Shown: positions 43,509-52,799, numbered from the stretch's first letter. The stretch: DNA of 64,000 nt from Ruegeria atlantica (GCF_013032505.1 NZ_WQCG01000008.1:62001-126000), one strand, 5' to 3'. Made by a program: numbers and translations. The notes: generated by a model from the sequence alone, not told the origin.

Positions 43509-44669
43509 TTAATTGCTTGAGCTGTTTCGCTCCGCCTCGATTTCGCGCCACTTGGCGACGTTTCGATTGTGTTCCTGAAGCGTTTCCGCGAACGCGTGCC
43601 CTCCGGTTCCATCTGCAACAAAGAAGACAAAATTGGTCTCTTCCGGGGCAACCGCGGCTTCAAGACTGGCCAGACCTGGGTTGGCAATTGGCGTCGGCGG
43701 CAAACCGTCAATCACATAAGTATTCCAAGGCGTTGCACGACGCAGCTCACTACGACGCAAGCCGCGACCCAGCGTACCTTGACCCTTGGTAACGCCATAG
43801 ATGACAGTCGGGTCCGTCTGCAGCTTCATACCCTGCTCAAGCCGGTTCACAAAGACGCTTGCAACCTGCCCACGTTCATTGGGAACACCGGTTTCCTTTT
43901 CGATAATCGATGCAAGGATCAACATTTCTTCCGGGCTGCTGATGGGCAGGTCGCTTTGGCGATTTTCCCACACTGCATTGATGCGCAACTGTTGTTTGTC
44001 CTGCATCGCCTGCAGAACAGCGGTCCGGTCGTCGCCCGGTGCCAATTCATAGCTGTCAGGTGCCAGCATCCCCTCTGCAGGGATTTCGGCAATCTCGCCT
44101 GTCAGAGATTCAATGGACTGCAGTCCTTGAGCCACTTGCCAAGACGTAACACCTTCGGCAACGGACACACGATACCGAGTGTCGGCCTCTTCACGCTTTT
44201 GGGTGTATTCAGCAGGGATTTCCTCGTCGGTCACATCAAACGAAGCGATTTCGACAAATTCCAGTGTCGCCGGGTCCAGTTCACGCACTCGCGTCTGGAT
44301 GCGCGTAACACCAATTCGGTATTCAATCTCGGACCCGCAGGTGCTGGCACCGCTGCTCGTGATCTCGTCGATGATCTGCTCCATCGACGCGCCTTCACGA
44401 ACCAAAAAGCTGCCGGCCTTAAGCTGCTGCGATTTATCTGAATAATCCGCTGCCATTCGGAATATCATGGCGCTGCTGATGGCTCCGTCATCCTCAAGCT
44501 GCTGACTGACGCGGGTCATGTTCGACCCGCTCCTGACCTGCAGGCAGATGGCGGTTTCCAGTGGACCCTCGGCTTTGTATTGCGACTGCCCCCACACAAC
44601 CAGCCCGCCCATCAGGAACAAGCCAACAATCAGCAGGGTCAGCGCATTCGAAGCAAGAGCCCGCAACAT
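43509..44669 (-). CDS. mltG: Endolytic transglycosylase MltG
   Basis: 386 residues. An inner-membrane enzyme that cuts nascent glycan strands and so ends peptidoglycan polymerization. One N-terminal membrane segment (ALTLLIVGLFLMGGLVVWG, about residues 9-27), a LysM-like part (about 40-110), and the YceG catalytic domain with the catalytic Glu in LASIIEKETGVPNERGQVASVFVNRL (about 257-282), plus YGVTKGQGTLG and FVADGTGGHAFAETL at the C-terminus. It starts one base after fabF ends, so they are co-transcribed. Confidence 0.94.
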   Translation of the reverse strand: MLRALASNALTLLIVGLFLMGGLVVWGQSQYKAEGPLETAICLQVRSGSNMTRVSQQLEDDGAISSAMIFRMAADYSDKSQQLKAGSFLVREGASMEQIIDEITSSGASTCGSEIEYRIGVTRIQTRVRELDPATLEFVEIASFDVTDEEIPAEYTQKREEADTRYRVSVAEGVTSWQVAQGLQSIESLTGEIAEIPAEGMLAPDSYELAPGDDRTAVLQAMQDKQQLRINAVWENRQSDLPISSPEEMLILASIIEKETGVPNERGQVASVFVNRLEQGMKLQTDPTVIYGVTKGQGTLGRGLRRSELRRATPWNTYVIDGLPPTPIANPGLASLEAAVAPEETNFVFFVADGTGGHAFAETLQEHNRNVAKWREIEAERNSSSN

Positions 44670-45935
44670 TTAGCTGACCTTTCCGAAAATCACGCTGGCA
44701 TTGGTGCCGCCAAAGCCGAATGAATTCGACAACGCCACGTTGATTTCACGCTCACGTTTGGCGTTGGGTGCCAGATCAATCGGAGTTTCAACGGCAGGGT
44801 TGTCCAGGTTGATCGTTGGCGGGGCCACCTGATCCCGGATCGCAAGAATCGAGAAAATTGCCTCAATCGCGCCTGCCGCACCCAAAAGGTGACCGGTGGC
44901 CGATTTGGTTGAAGTCATCGTGGCCTTGCCGGCGTGATCGCCCAACAGGCGCTCTACCGCGCCCAGTTCGATCGTATCAGCCATGGTCGATGTGCCATGC
45001 GCATTGATATAATCCAGATCCGAAGGCTCAAGGCCCGCGCTACGCAAGGCGGCTTTCATTGAACGCTCGGCACCATCGCCATCCTCGGACGGCGCGGTGA
45101 TGTGATAAGCGTCGCCAGACATGCCATAGCCCAAGACTTCGGCGTAAATCTTCGCACCACGGGCCTTGGCGTGCTCGTATTCTTCCAGAACCACGATGCC
45201 TGCCCCCTCACCCATGACAAAGCCATCACGGTCCACATCATACGGGCGGCTGGCTTTCTTCGGGTCGTCTGCATACTTTGTCGACAGCGCTTTGCACGCA
45301 TTGAAACCAGCGATACCGATCTCGCAGATGCAGCCTTCACCGCCACCGGCAACCATGACGTCCGCGTCACCTGCACGAATGATGCGGCTGGCATCACCAA
45401 TGGCGTGCGCACCGGTCGAACAAGCTGTCACGACCGAATGGTTGGGCCCCTTGAACCCGTGGCGGATAGACACCTGACCGGATGCCAAGTTTATCAGCGC
45501 TCCGGGAATAAAGAATGGCGATACACGGCGCGGACCTTTATCGCGGATCAGGTTCGCTGTTTCAGCGATCGAGCCCAATCCACCGATACCCGAACCGATC
45601 AACACACCCGTACGCAGGCGGTCTTCTTCATCCTCAGGCAGCCAGTTGGCATCTTGGCAGGCCATATCGGCTGCCGCGATCGAATACAGAATGAAGTCTT
45701 CGATCTTCCGCTGCTCTTTAGGTGGCAACCAATCGTCTGGGTTAAACGTCCCGTCGGTTCCATCGCCGCGCGGTACTTCGCAGGCATAGGTCGTGGTGAC
45801 ACCGCTTGCTTCGGCATCAAACTGCGTGATCGGGCCCGCGCCGGATTCCCCATCCAACAGCCGTGACCAAGATTCCTCGACCCCGCTGGCCAAAGGAGTG
45901 ACCAATCCCAGACCGGTTACAACGACTCTGCGCAT
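44670..45935 (-). CDS. fabF: Beta-ketoacyl-ACP synthase II
   Basis: 421 residues. Extends acyl-ACP chains with malonyl-ACP. The thiolase fold is clear: MRRVVVTGLGLVTPLASGVEESW, the nucleophile Cys in SVVTACSTGAHAIGDA (about residue 170), and two histidines in NAHGTSTMADTIELGAVERL and KSATGHLLGAAGAIEA. Near the C-terminus SNSFGFGGTNASVIF is conserved. It is followed by mltG with no gap. In many bacteria acpP sits directly upstream; here two other genes are in between. Confidence 0.96.
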   Translation of the reverse strand: MRRVVVTGLGLVTPLASGVEESWSRLLDGESGAGPITQFDAEASGVTTTYACEVPRGDGTDGTFNPDDWLPPKEQRKIEDFILYSIAAADMACQDANWLPEDEEDRLRTGVLIGSGIGGLGSIAETANLIRDKGPRRVSPFFIPGALINLASGQVSIRHGFKGPNHSVVTACSTGAHAIGDASRIIRAGDADVMVAGGGEGCICEIGIAGFNACKALSTKYADDPKKASRPYDVDRDGFVMGEGAGIVVLEEYEHAKARGAKIYAEVLGYGMSGDAYHITAPSEDGDGAERSMKAALRSAGLEPSDLDYINAHGTSTMADTIELGAVERLLGDHAGKATMTSTKSATGHLLGAAGAIEAIFSILAIRDQVAPPTINLDNPAVETPIDLAPNAKREREINVALSNSFGFGGTNASVIFGKVS

Positions 45936-46070
45936 GAAATGCCTCTTGCCTGCTTCCTATTTGAGAACCGCTCATACCCCGGCCCGGGGTCCGGGGGCAA
46001 GAGCAACGGCACATTCCATCCCGGCACCATTTCGCCGGGTCGTCCGCCGGTGCGAGTTGTGCCGAAACAA

Positions 46071-46112
46071 ATTGCCCCGACCCTTTCGCAGATTTGAAAG
46101 AGCCGGGGCAAT
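46071..46112 (-). terminator. Hairpin after the HisA-like gene
   Basis: 9-bp stem ATTGCCCCG with CGGGGCAAT, with an inner CTTTC/GAAAG pairing. On the minus strand TTTGTTTC follows, an interrupted U-tract. It lies just beyond the stop of the HisA-like gene and so probably ends its transcript. Confidence 0.55.
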
Positions 46113-46128
46113 ATCTTGTGGCATAGAT

Positions 46129-46872
46129 TTACTGGAACTCAGCGACCGGCTCGTGGGCATGCGCGGCGACGTTAATAGCATCCGCCAAGTCAATCGTTTT
46201 GCGGAACAAAGCCCGCCCGACCAAAGCACCCGAGATGTTGTGCACATAGGCCAGACGCGAGATGTCATCCGAGGTTCGGACGACACCGCTAGCGATAACC
46301 GGCGTCCGTGACGCTTCGGCGAGACCGGAGATCAGTCCCAGCTGCGCGTCAACATCTTCGATATCGCTGTCGATATCGGTTACCAGAATCGCTGCAAAGG
46401 GCGTTCCTTTGAAGGCTTCGATGAAGGCTTCGGGCGTAAACGCGCTTTGGCTGCGCCAACCTTCGGTCATGACCTGACCTTGCCAGACATCCACGGCCAG
46501 AACGATCTGATCCGGGTAAAGCTTGGCCAGCTCCTTAACCAGATTCGGATCCCAGGCCGCCAGCGTGCCAATCACGATCCGCCCTGCGCCCTTGTCGATC
46601 CAGTACTCGACCTGTTCTCGCGTCCGCATACCGCCGGCCAGTTGCACCGACATCTCAGACGTGCGGATGATTTCCTCAACCAACTCGGCGTTGGTATCCC
46701 GGCCTTCGATTGCGTCGAAATCCGTTAGGTGCATCCACGTGGCACCAGCCGCAGACCAGCTGCGTGCCGTGTCCGTCGGATTCACATGCCAGATCATCGC
46801 GTCGTCCAGACGGCCCTTGTCCAGTGTGACACACCGGCCGTTCTGCAATTCCATCGTGGGGTAAATCCTCAT
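46129..46872 (-). CDS. HisA/HisF-related TIM-barrel protein (HisA paralogue)
   Basis: 247 residues from the ATG at 46872 (MRIYPTMELQNGRCVTLD), with GGAGGAG before it. Related to the ProFAR isomerase HisA: LADFDAIEG-like TDFDAIEGRDTN, VQLAGGMRTREQVEYWI, and GRIVIGTLAAWDP. In HisA the catalytic Asp in the first strand lies in PAIDL; here the aligned residues are PTMEL, so Asp is replaced by Glu. The second Asp is kept (VLAVDVWQG). No his genes are nearby, so this is probably a paralogue with a modified role. Its position next to fatty acid genes is odd. Confidence 0.82.
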   Translation of the reverse strand: MRIYPTMELQNGRCVTLDKGRLDDAMIWHVNPTDTARSWSAAGATWMHLTDFDAIEGRDTNAELVEEIIRTSEMSVQLAGGMRTREQVEYWIDKGAGRIVIGTLAAWDPNLVKELAKLYPDQIVLAVDVWQGQVMTEGWRSQSAFTPEAFIEAFKGTPFAAILVTDIDSDIEDVDAQLGLISGLAEASRTPVIASGVVRTSDDISRLAYVHNISGALVGRALFRKTIDLADAINVAAHAHEPVAEFQ

Positions 46873-46995
46873 GAGCATTCTCCTCCGCTCAATCGCTCTG
46901 CAAATCCAGAGTACCATACACGCGGATAATCAGCCCGATTTTACCAGGATCGGCAAACTACGGCCGGTTTGCGGCATTCAGGAAGTCTCAAATTG

Positions 46996-47535
46996 TCAGT
47001 GGCGCGGCGGAGGTCCGTTGCGGCGCAGTAGCGTAACGTCGCTGCCGTTGAAAACGCATTCACGCATTGGAATGTAACCCAACTTATCCGCAAGCTTTTG
47101 CGAAGCCAGGTTTTCCGAATTCACCATAGCGACTAATGGCCCGGGCATGATCCGGTCAAACCAGTCATGGGCAGCCTGTGCTGCTTCCAGCCCCAATCCC
47201 TGCCCTTGCGCCTCAGGGACCAGAATCCATCCTGCCTCGGGGAAATTGTCGAAATCTTCGCCAACAGATCGGTTGCCGTAAAAGAATCCCGCCTGACCGA
47301 TCATCTGCCGATTCGACTGCTGAACCACGGCCCATTGGCCAAACCCGGCCATTTGCCAGTGACCCGCATTGCGAAGGAAGGAATCCCACGCCTCACCGCG
47401 CGACCGCGGCTTGCCGCCGATATGTCGCACAATGCATGGGTTACGCCAAATCTCGGCGAACCGGTTGAAATCCTCTGGCCGCATGCCGCTCAGCGTCAAA
47501 CGGGCCGTATTGATCATCGGGGTGGATCTTATCAT
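46996..47535 (-). CDS. GNAT family N-acetyltransferase (RimJ/RimL-like)
   Basis: 179 residues from the ATG at 47535 (MIRSTPMINTARLTLSGMRP), with GGAAGGGC before it; the longer frame is not conserved. It has the acetyltransferase pattern of the RimJ/RimL group: TARLTLSGMRPEDFNRF, the acetyl-CoA motif PEAQGQGLGLEAAQAAHDWF (about 105-127), and VNSENLASQKLADKLGYIPM. Substrate unknown: could be a protein N-terminus, antibiotic or metabolite. It follows the acpP terminator and so is probably transcribed on its own. Confidence 0.87.
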   Translation of the reverse strand: MIRSTPMINTARLTLSGMRPEDFNRFAEIWRNPCIVRHIGGKPRSRGEAWDSFLRNAGHWQMAGFGQWAVVQQSNRQMIGQAGFFYGNRSVGEDFDNFPEAGWILVPEAQGQGLGLEAAQAAHDWFDRIMPGPLVAMVNSENLASQKLADKLGYIPMRECVFNGSDVTLLRRNGPPPRH

Positions 47536-47618
47536 GCCCTTCCCGCTCTGAATTATGAGCCTCGGGTAAAAGGTTGCGAACGAATACGGCACCTTGCAAG
47601 CCAGAATTGGGAAAGGCA

Positions 47619-47655
47619 CAAAAAAACGGCGCCTCCGTTGCCCGGAAGCGCCGCT
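47619..47655 (-). terminator. Intrinsic terminator after acpP
   Basis: Stem CGGCGC with GCGCCG plus a short inner helix (TCC/GGA) and a run of T7 on the minus strand. It lies about 20 bp after the acpP stop. Confidence 0.85.
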
Positions 47656-47675
47656 TTTCAACTATTTCGAAGCTA

Positions 47676-47909
47676 TTAGGAAGCTTCCGAGATGAATTTG
47701 ACGGCGTCGCCAAATGTCTGGATGGTCTCGGCTGCGTCATCAGGGATTTCGATGCCGAACTCTTCTTCGAAGGCCATAACCAGCTCAACAGTGTCCAGGC
47801 TGTCTGCGCCCAGATCGTCGATGAAGGACGCGTTTTCGGTCACTTTGTCTTCTTCAACACCCAGGTGCTCAACAACGATCTTTTTTACGCGATCTGCGAC
47901 GTCGCTCAT
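47676..47909 (-). CDS. acpP: Acyl carrier protein
   Basis: 77 residues, acidic, the usual length. Carries growing acyl chains in fatty acid synthesis on a 4'-phosphopantetheine bound to Ser in [20 protein letters not shown] (about residue 37). The start [18 protein letters not shown] is typical. Located downstream of fabG with 209 bp between, which probably hold a separate promoter, as acpP is usually the highest expressed of this set. Its own terminator follows. Confidence 0.97.
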   Translation of the reverse strand: MSDVADRVKKIVVEHLGVEEDKVTENASFIDDLGADSLDTVELVMAFEEEFGIEIPDDAAETIQTFGDAVKFISEAS

Positions 47910-48118
47910 GTCTATTCCTCATTCCGTTTTCAGGGCCTAGTGCCCGGTTCTGCCCTTGCCCGCTCAGGCTGGCTTTGATTTGCCCGGTGCGGGCGGTTGG
48001 GTCCCGGATGACCGGGAAAGTAGAAGGCCGACCATTTGGTCGACCCCAGCATTTATGCGCCGCCTATAGCATAGACAACGCGCGAGGCAAACGCTTTCGC
48101 ACCTGCCCCTGTCCGCGC

Positions 48119-48856
48119 TCACAACATGGCCATACCGCCGTTAACATGCAAGGTGGTTCCGGTAACATATCCTGCTTCGGGGCTGGCAAGATACAGAACT
48201 GCCGCAGCAATTTCCGACGCATCGCCCATACGACCGGCGGGAACCTGCCCCAAAATGCCCGATTTCTGATCGTCGGTCAGCTTGTCAGTCATGGCTGTGG
48301 TGATGAAGCCAGGCGCAACCGCGTTAGCAGTGATCCCACGACTGGCAACTTCATAGGCCAACGACTTCGTCATACCTACCATACCCGCCTTCGACGCGGC
48401 ATAGTTCGCTTGACCGGGGTTGCCGGTGGCGCCAACCACGGACGAGATGTTGATGATCCGACCCCAACGGGCTTTCATCATGCCCCGCAGAACGCCTTTG
48501 CACAGCTTGGCAGTCGAGGTCATGTTCACGTCGATCACGCTTTGCCATTCATCATCCGACATGCGCATGAACAGGTTATCACGTGTGATCCCGGCGTTGT
48601 TGACCAGAATATCAACTGAGCCCATCGCCTCGGCCGCCTGCTTGGGCAGCGCCGCAACGGCCTCACCGTCGCTCAGGTTGCACGGCAGGACATGCGCCCG
48701 CTCACCCAGCTCGGCAGCCAGTGCCTCGAGCGGTTCGACACGTGTGCCTGACAACGCAACCGTGGCCCCCGCACCGTACAACACGCGCGCAATCTCACCA
48801 CCAATCCCGCCGGATGCACCGGTGATCAACGCATTCTTACCTGTCAAATCAAACAT
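48119..48856 (-). CDS. fabG: 3-oxoacyl-ACP reductase
   Basis: 245 residues from the ATG at 48856 (MFDLTGKNALITGASGGIGG), with GGAAGA before it. NADPH-dependent reduction of 3-oxoacyl-ACP. Short-chain dehydrogenase motifs: the TGASGGIG nucleotide site, NNAGITRDNLFMRMSDDEW, and the catalytic Ser-Tyr-Lys in INISSVVGATGNPGQANYAASKAG. The final GGMAML closes the usual fold. It lies 41 bp after fabD and is part of the same unit. Confidence 0.97.
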   Translation of the reverse strand: MFDLTGKNALITGASGGIGGEIARVLYGAGATVALSGTRVEPLEALAAELGERAHVLPCNLSDGEAVAALPKQAAEAMGSVDILVNNAGITRDNLFMRMSDDEWQSVIDVNMTSTAKLCKGVLRGMMKARWGRIINISSVVGATGNPGQANYAASKAGMVGMTKSLAYEVASRGITANAVAPGFITTAMTDKLTDDQKSGILGQVPAGRMGDASEIAAAVLYLASPEAGYVTGTTLHVNGGMAML

Positions 48857-48897
48857 TCGATCTTCCTTTTGCAGCGCAACTTGGTTGCACATTGTTC

Positions 48898-49836
48898 TTA
48901 TGATTCGCTCTTAACCACATTCTGCACGTCATCCGGCGTGCCGACAGCCTTGCCAGCAATCGCGCGGTCGATCTTGCGGATCATCCCCGAAAGCGCCTTG
49001 CCTGCACCGATCTCCCAAGTCTCGGTGACGCCCTGCGTCGCCATGTACTGCACGCTCTCGCGCCAGCGCACTGACCCGGTGACCTGCTCGACCAGCAACT
49101 GACGGATCAGGTCCGGGTCGCTGACAGCCTCAGCCCGCACATTGGCGATCAGCGGAACCGCCGGAGCCTTGATTTCCACCGCGGCCAGTGCCTCTGCCAT
49201 CACATCGGCAGCAGGCTGCATCAGCGCACAATGGAACGGAGCACTAACGGGAAGCATTACAGCGCGCTTTGCACCTTTTTCCTTAGCAATCTCGGCGGCG
49301 CGTTCCACGGCGGCCTTCGCCCCCGAAACGACAACCTGTGTGGGGTCGTTGTCATTCGCGGCCTGACAGACCTCACCTTGCGCGGCCTCTTCTGCGACTG
49401 CGCGCACGGCCTCAAGGTCCAGCCCCAGAATGGCGGCCATCGCGCCTTCGCCAACTGGCACAGCGCTTTGCATCGCTTGACCACGGGTGCGCAGCAGACG
49501 CGCCGTATCAGCAACCGATAGCGCGCCAGCAGCGGCCAACGCCGAGTATTCCCCCAACGAGTGCCCCGCTACGAACGCAGCATCCGTGACGGCTGCACCT
49601 TCGGCTTCCAACGCACGCATCGCGGCCATCGAGGTTGCCATTAATGCGGGCTGTGCGTTCTGCGTCAGGGTCAGGTCTGCAATGTCACCATTCCAGATCA
49701 GGTCACTCAGCTTTTCACCCAGCGCTTCATCGACCTCGTCGAAAACAGCCTGTGCAGCCGGGTAGGCCTCGGCCAGTGCCTTGCCCATACCGATGGTCTG
49801 GGCGCCCTGCCCCGGAAAAACGAACGCGCGTGTCAT
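48898..49836 (-). CDS. fabD: Malonyl-CoA:ACP transacylase
   Basis: 312 residues from the ATG at 49836 (MTRAFVFPGQGAQTIGMG), with AAGAGGT before it; an in-frame ORF reaches to 49971 but has no family match. Moves malonyl from CoA to ACP. The active-site Ser is in GHSLGEYSALAAAG (about residue 91-104), with the His in APFHCALMQPA (about 200). The first gene of the fabD-fabG-acpP group. It diverges from the cytochrome b561-YceI gene. Confidence 0.96.
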   Translation of the reverse strand: MTRAFVFPGQGAQTIGMGKALAEAYPAAQAVFDEVDEALGEKLSDLIWNGDIADLTLTQNAQPALMATSMAAMRALEAEGAAVTDAAFVAGHSLGEYSALAAAGALSVADTARLLRTRGQAMQSAVPVGEGAMAAILGLDLEAVRAVAEEAAQGEVCQAANDNDPTQVVVSGAKAAVERAAEIAKEKGAKRAVMLPVSAPFHCALMQPAADVMAEALAAVEIKAPAVPLIANVRAEAVSDPDLIRQLLVEQVTGSVRWRESVQYMATQGVTETWEIGAGKALSGMIRKIDRAIAGKAVGTPDDVQNVVKSES

Positions 49837-49997
49837 TGCAACCTCTTGGATGACGTTAGGTTGCGATGGGGTGTAAACCGAGTGAACGAGCGGCACAAGC
49901 TCTGCATCCTGACACGCATTCTGTGCGTCAGAGGCTATTGTGTCGGCCTCCGCTGCATTTAGGGTGGTCACAGCAAACAGATCGGAGTCCTAAACCA

Positions 49998-51224
49998 ATG
50001 TCCCTTGCCAACACCGCCCAAAGCTATGGAGGCGTTTCAAAAACGTTCCACTGGTTGACGGCTTTGCTTATTCTGACGGCCCTTCCGATTGGATGGTTTG
50101 CAAACCAGCTGGCACACGCGATCGAGGATCCGGCAATTCCAACGACACCGGAAGACTTGCAACAAGCTGCGCAGCTTTTCTCGCTGCACAAGACAATCGG
50201 TGTCACAGTCTTCTTCGTGGCACTTGCCCGTATCCTGTGGGCAATCAGCCAACCAAAGCCCGGACTACTGAATGCGGAAAACAAACCCGAGGTATTTGCC
50301 GCCGAAACCGTGCATTGGCTGCTTTACGGGTCGCTCGTTCTGGTTCCTCTGACAGGTTGGATTCACCACGCCGCCACCGAGGGGTTTGCGCCGATCCTCT
50401 GGCCATTTGGTCAGAATCTACCCTTTGTTCCCAAATCCCCCGCGCTGGCCGAAGCGACCGGAGGCTTGCACATGGTTCTGATGCTGGTGCTGGTGGGCGC
50501 GTTAGTATTGCACATCGTCGGAGCCCTTAAGCACCACGTGATCGATAAGGACAGCACCCTGCGCCGTATGCTGCCAGGACGGGTCGATCTGCCGGAACCG
50601 CCTCAGCAGTGGCATTCGCCTGCGCCCGTCGTGGCTGCAGTTGCCATCTGGGCTGTGGCTCTGGGCATTGGGTGGCTCGACGGGGCATATTCGGCTCATT
50701 CGTCCGGCGACCATGCATCTGCCGAACTGGAAGCCGTCCAATCCGACTGGCAGGTCCAGGCCGGTAATCTGACCATAACAATCACCCAGTTGGGTAGCCC
50801 TGTGAGTGGAGCGTTTTCCGATTGGACTGCAGCAATCACGTTTGACGAGCCGGCTGATCCCGGACCAGCGGGATCCGTCGATGTGACCATCGCGATCGGC
50901 TCATTGACCCTTGGCACGGTGACACAGCAAGCACTGGGTACAGGTTTCTTTGACAGCGCTCAGTTTCCAACCGCGAACTTCACAGCGGATCTGTTTAAAA
51001 CAGATTTGGCTTATGAGGCGCGCGGGACATTGACCATCCGGGACAAAACCATGGACGTTATCCTACCGTTCGAACTGGACCTGCAAGATGGGACGGCTAA
51101 GATGCAGGGAGAGTTGGAACTGAACCGACTGGACTATGATGTCGGGACGTCCCAACCGACCGAAGACTCGCTGGCTTTTGCAGTCAAAGTCGCCGTCGAA
51201 CTGACAGCCACTCAGGCTGAGTAA
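49998..51224 (+). CDS. Cytochrome b561-YceI fusion protein
   Basis: 408 residues from the ATG at 49998 (MSLANTAQSYGGVSKTFHWL). Residues about 10-190: a cytochrome b561-type four-helix heme protein, with His in KTFHWLTALL, FSLHKTIGV, TVHWLLYGS, GGLHMVLM and ALKHHVI as heme ligands. A fifth membrane segment follows (VAAVAIWAVALGIGWLDG, about 205-225). Residues about 240-408: a YceI lipid-binding domain (ITQLGSPVSGAFSDWTAAITFD, then TIRDKTMDVILPFELD). The YceI part faces the periplasm. Such fusions suggest an electron carrier working with an isoprenoid such as a quinone. Confidence 0.9.
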   Translation: MSLANTAQSYGGVSKTFHWLTALLILTALPIGWFANQLAHAIEDPAIPTTPEDLQQAAQLFSLHKTIGVTVFFVALARILWAISQPKPGLLNAENKPEVFAAETVHWLLYGSLVLVPLTGWIHHAATEGFAPILWPFGQNLPFVPKSPALAEATGGLHMVLMLVLVGALVLHIVGALKHHVIDKDSTLRRMLPGRVDLPEPPQQWHSPAPVVAAVAIWAVALGIGWLDGAYSAHSSGDHASAELEAVQSDWQVQAGNLTITITQLGSPVSGAFSDWTAAITFDEPADPGPAGSVDVTIAIGSLTLGTVTQQALGTGFFDSAQFPTANFTADLFKTDLAYEARGTLTIRDKTMDVILPFELDLQDGTAKMQGELELNRLDYDVGTSQPTEDSLAFAVKVAVELTATQAE

Positions 51225-51238
51225 AGACAGTCGAACAG

Positions 51239-51280
51239 AAAAAACCGCCGGGGCCTGACGGTCCCGGCGGTTTCTTTTTT
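51239..51280. terminator. Bidirectional terminator between the fusion gene and yceI
   Basis: 11-bp stem AAACCGCCGGG with CCCGGCGGTTT, 10-nt loop. A-run before and T-run after, so it can serve both the + and - transcripts. Confidence 0.85.
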
Positions 51281-51295
51281 GCCTATCAGGCAAGC

Positions 51296-51868
51296 TTATT
51301 CGGCTTTTTGTGCTTCGACCGAAATACGAACCTCGACCTCGTCGCTCACAAACGGCGCAAACTGGCCCAAATCGAACTCGCTGCGAACCAGCGTCGTGGT
51401 TGCATCAAAACCAGCCCAGGGCTTGCCAGCCATTGGATGCTCGCCAACCTGATTCAGCTTGGCATCCAAAACAACCGACTTGGTGACACCATTCATGGTC
51501 AGATCGCCCGTGATGTTTGCGGTGTTGTCACCGGTTACTTCGATACCAGTCGATGTGAACGTGATCAGGTCCCCTTCGGCGACGCCAAAGAAATCTTCGG
51601 TCATGAAGTGATCTTCGCGCGGCTTCCAGCCTGTGATCATTTCGACGACCGGCATCGACACGCTCACGCTGGAATCGGCCGGGTTTTCCTGATCGAACAT
51701 GATCTCGCCTTCAAAGCCCGAAAACATGCCATAGGTGGTCGAGAAACCAAGGTGGTTATAGTTGAAGACAACCTGGCTGTGGCTGGGGTCCAGAACGTAT
51801 TTCTCGGCGCTTGCAAATGCCGAGGTCGCCGATACGGCCAGTGCAGCAGCAAGAAGGGTGGATTTCAT
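51296..51868 (-). CDS. Exported YceI family protein
   Basis: 190 residues from the ATG at 51868 with a signal peptide (MKSTLLAAALAVSATSAFAS), GAGATTG upstream. The YceI lipocalin-like fold is visible from DPSHSQVVFNYNHLGFSTTYGMF, then the TGWKPREDHFMTEDFFGV strand and ITGDLTMNGVTKSVVLDAKLN. Known members bind polyisoprenoids such as ubiquinone-8 in the periplasm. It is convergent with the fusion gene whose C-terminal half is from the same family, so the two may work on the same ligand. Confidence 0.93.
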   Translation of the reverse strand: MKSTLLAAALAVSATSAFASAEKYVLDPSHSQVVFNYNHLGFSTTYGMFSGFEGEIMFDQENPADSSVSVSMPVVEMITGWKPREDHFMTEDFFGVAEGDLITFTSTGIEVTGDNTANITGDLTMNGVTKSVVLDAKLNQVGEHPMAGKPWAGFDATTTLVRSEFDLGQFAPFVSDEVEVRISVEAQKAE

Positions 51869-51996
51869 GACAATCTCCAAAAATGTTGTGAATGCAAACC
51901 AGTTGGAATGCTCAACAACAAAAATGTGCCGCCCAAGGGCGGCACACAAGACTTATTCTCTAACAATTTCTGTTCCTAAATGAACAGAAGTGAAAA

Positions 51997-52506
51997 TCAG
52001 GCAAAGATCGTTACACTTCCGCTCAATTGGCCCTTCAGCGCTCGGCCAACATCCGCCGATTGCAGCGGCAGCTTCATCAGCAGGCTGCCATCCACGTCAT
52101 AGAGTTCGACCTGATCATCCTCAAACCGCGCACCACCCAACGTGTCATAGCTTCTGCGCAGAACCGTCTGAGGGCGCCCGTTTTCATTCTTTTGCAGCAC
52201 ACGTACCTCGCGACGGATCGGATCGAAGTAAGCATCGGGGCGCGCATCAAGCACCTGAATGGTCAGCAAGCTAACGCCGATCAGAAGAAACGTCAGCGAC
52301 GCGGCCAGCTTGATCGGCCAAACCTCGGTCGCCATTACTGCGCCTGACATCAGCCACATGGAAAACGCCACAACGATCAGAAACGCACCCGCGACGCGTG
52401 CCAGAATGGTTCTGGCCCTCCAGTTCGGCGCAAATGCGATTAGAACTGGAACCGATTGATCATAAGTCGTGCTTGTCGCAGACTTCTCGAAGGTATTCGT
52501 GTTCAT
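51997..52506 (-). CDS. Two-segment membrane protein of unknown function
   Basis: 169 residues from the ATG at 52506 (MNTNTFEKSATSTTYDQSV); an ATG three codons before is also possible. Two adjacent membrane segments (AGAFLIVVAFSMWLMSGAV and LAASLTFLLIGVSLLTIQVL, about 40-87) are followed by a C-terminal soluble part with YFDPIRREVRVLQKNENGR and DQVELYDVDGSLLMKLPL. It resembles small PH-like membrane proteins in shape, but I do not name a family. Confidence 0.65.
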   Translation of the reverse strand: MNTNTFEKSATSTTYDQSVPVLIAFAPNWRARTILARVAGAFLIVVAFSMWLMSGAVMATEVWPIKLAASLTFLLIGVSLLTIQVLDARPDAYFDPIRREVRVLQKNENGRPQTVLRRSYDTLGGARFEDDQVELYDVDGSLLMKLPLQSADVGRALKGQLSGSVTIFA

Positions 52507-52663
52507 CGCGGTCATGTTTCTGTACCCTAGTTCAGGTTGCCGTCTTAGGTTCGGTCTGTCCGGTTAGTTCCCGGTATGCAAAACAACTTTGAGCCGAAAA
52601 GCGTCAGGAATTGGGCGCCGCAAAGGAAATAGCGCGACTTCACCAAGGCATGTGTGTCGGCCC

Positions 52664-52691
52664 TTGCCCCCTGCGCGCAATCGTGTATATG
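52664..52691 (+). promoter_or_regulatory. Possible promoter for rpsF-rpsR-rplI
   Basis: TTGCCC and TATATG with a 16-bp spacer, about 110 bp before rpsF. The 294-bp gap between the membrane protein gene and rpsF shows nothing else. Confidence 0.35.
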
Positions 52692-52799
52692 GGGCCATCC
52701 TTCGCAAATCATGTGAATCGCGCAGCCTCTCGTGGCAGGGTCGCGAAGGACAAAATGGCCCCGCCTATGAAATGCGCCTTGATATAAACAGGAGTGCAC

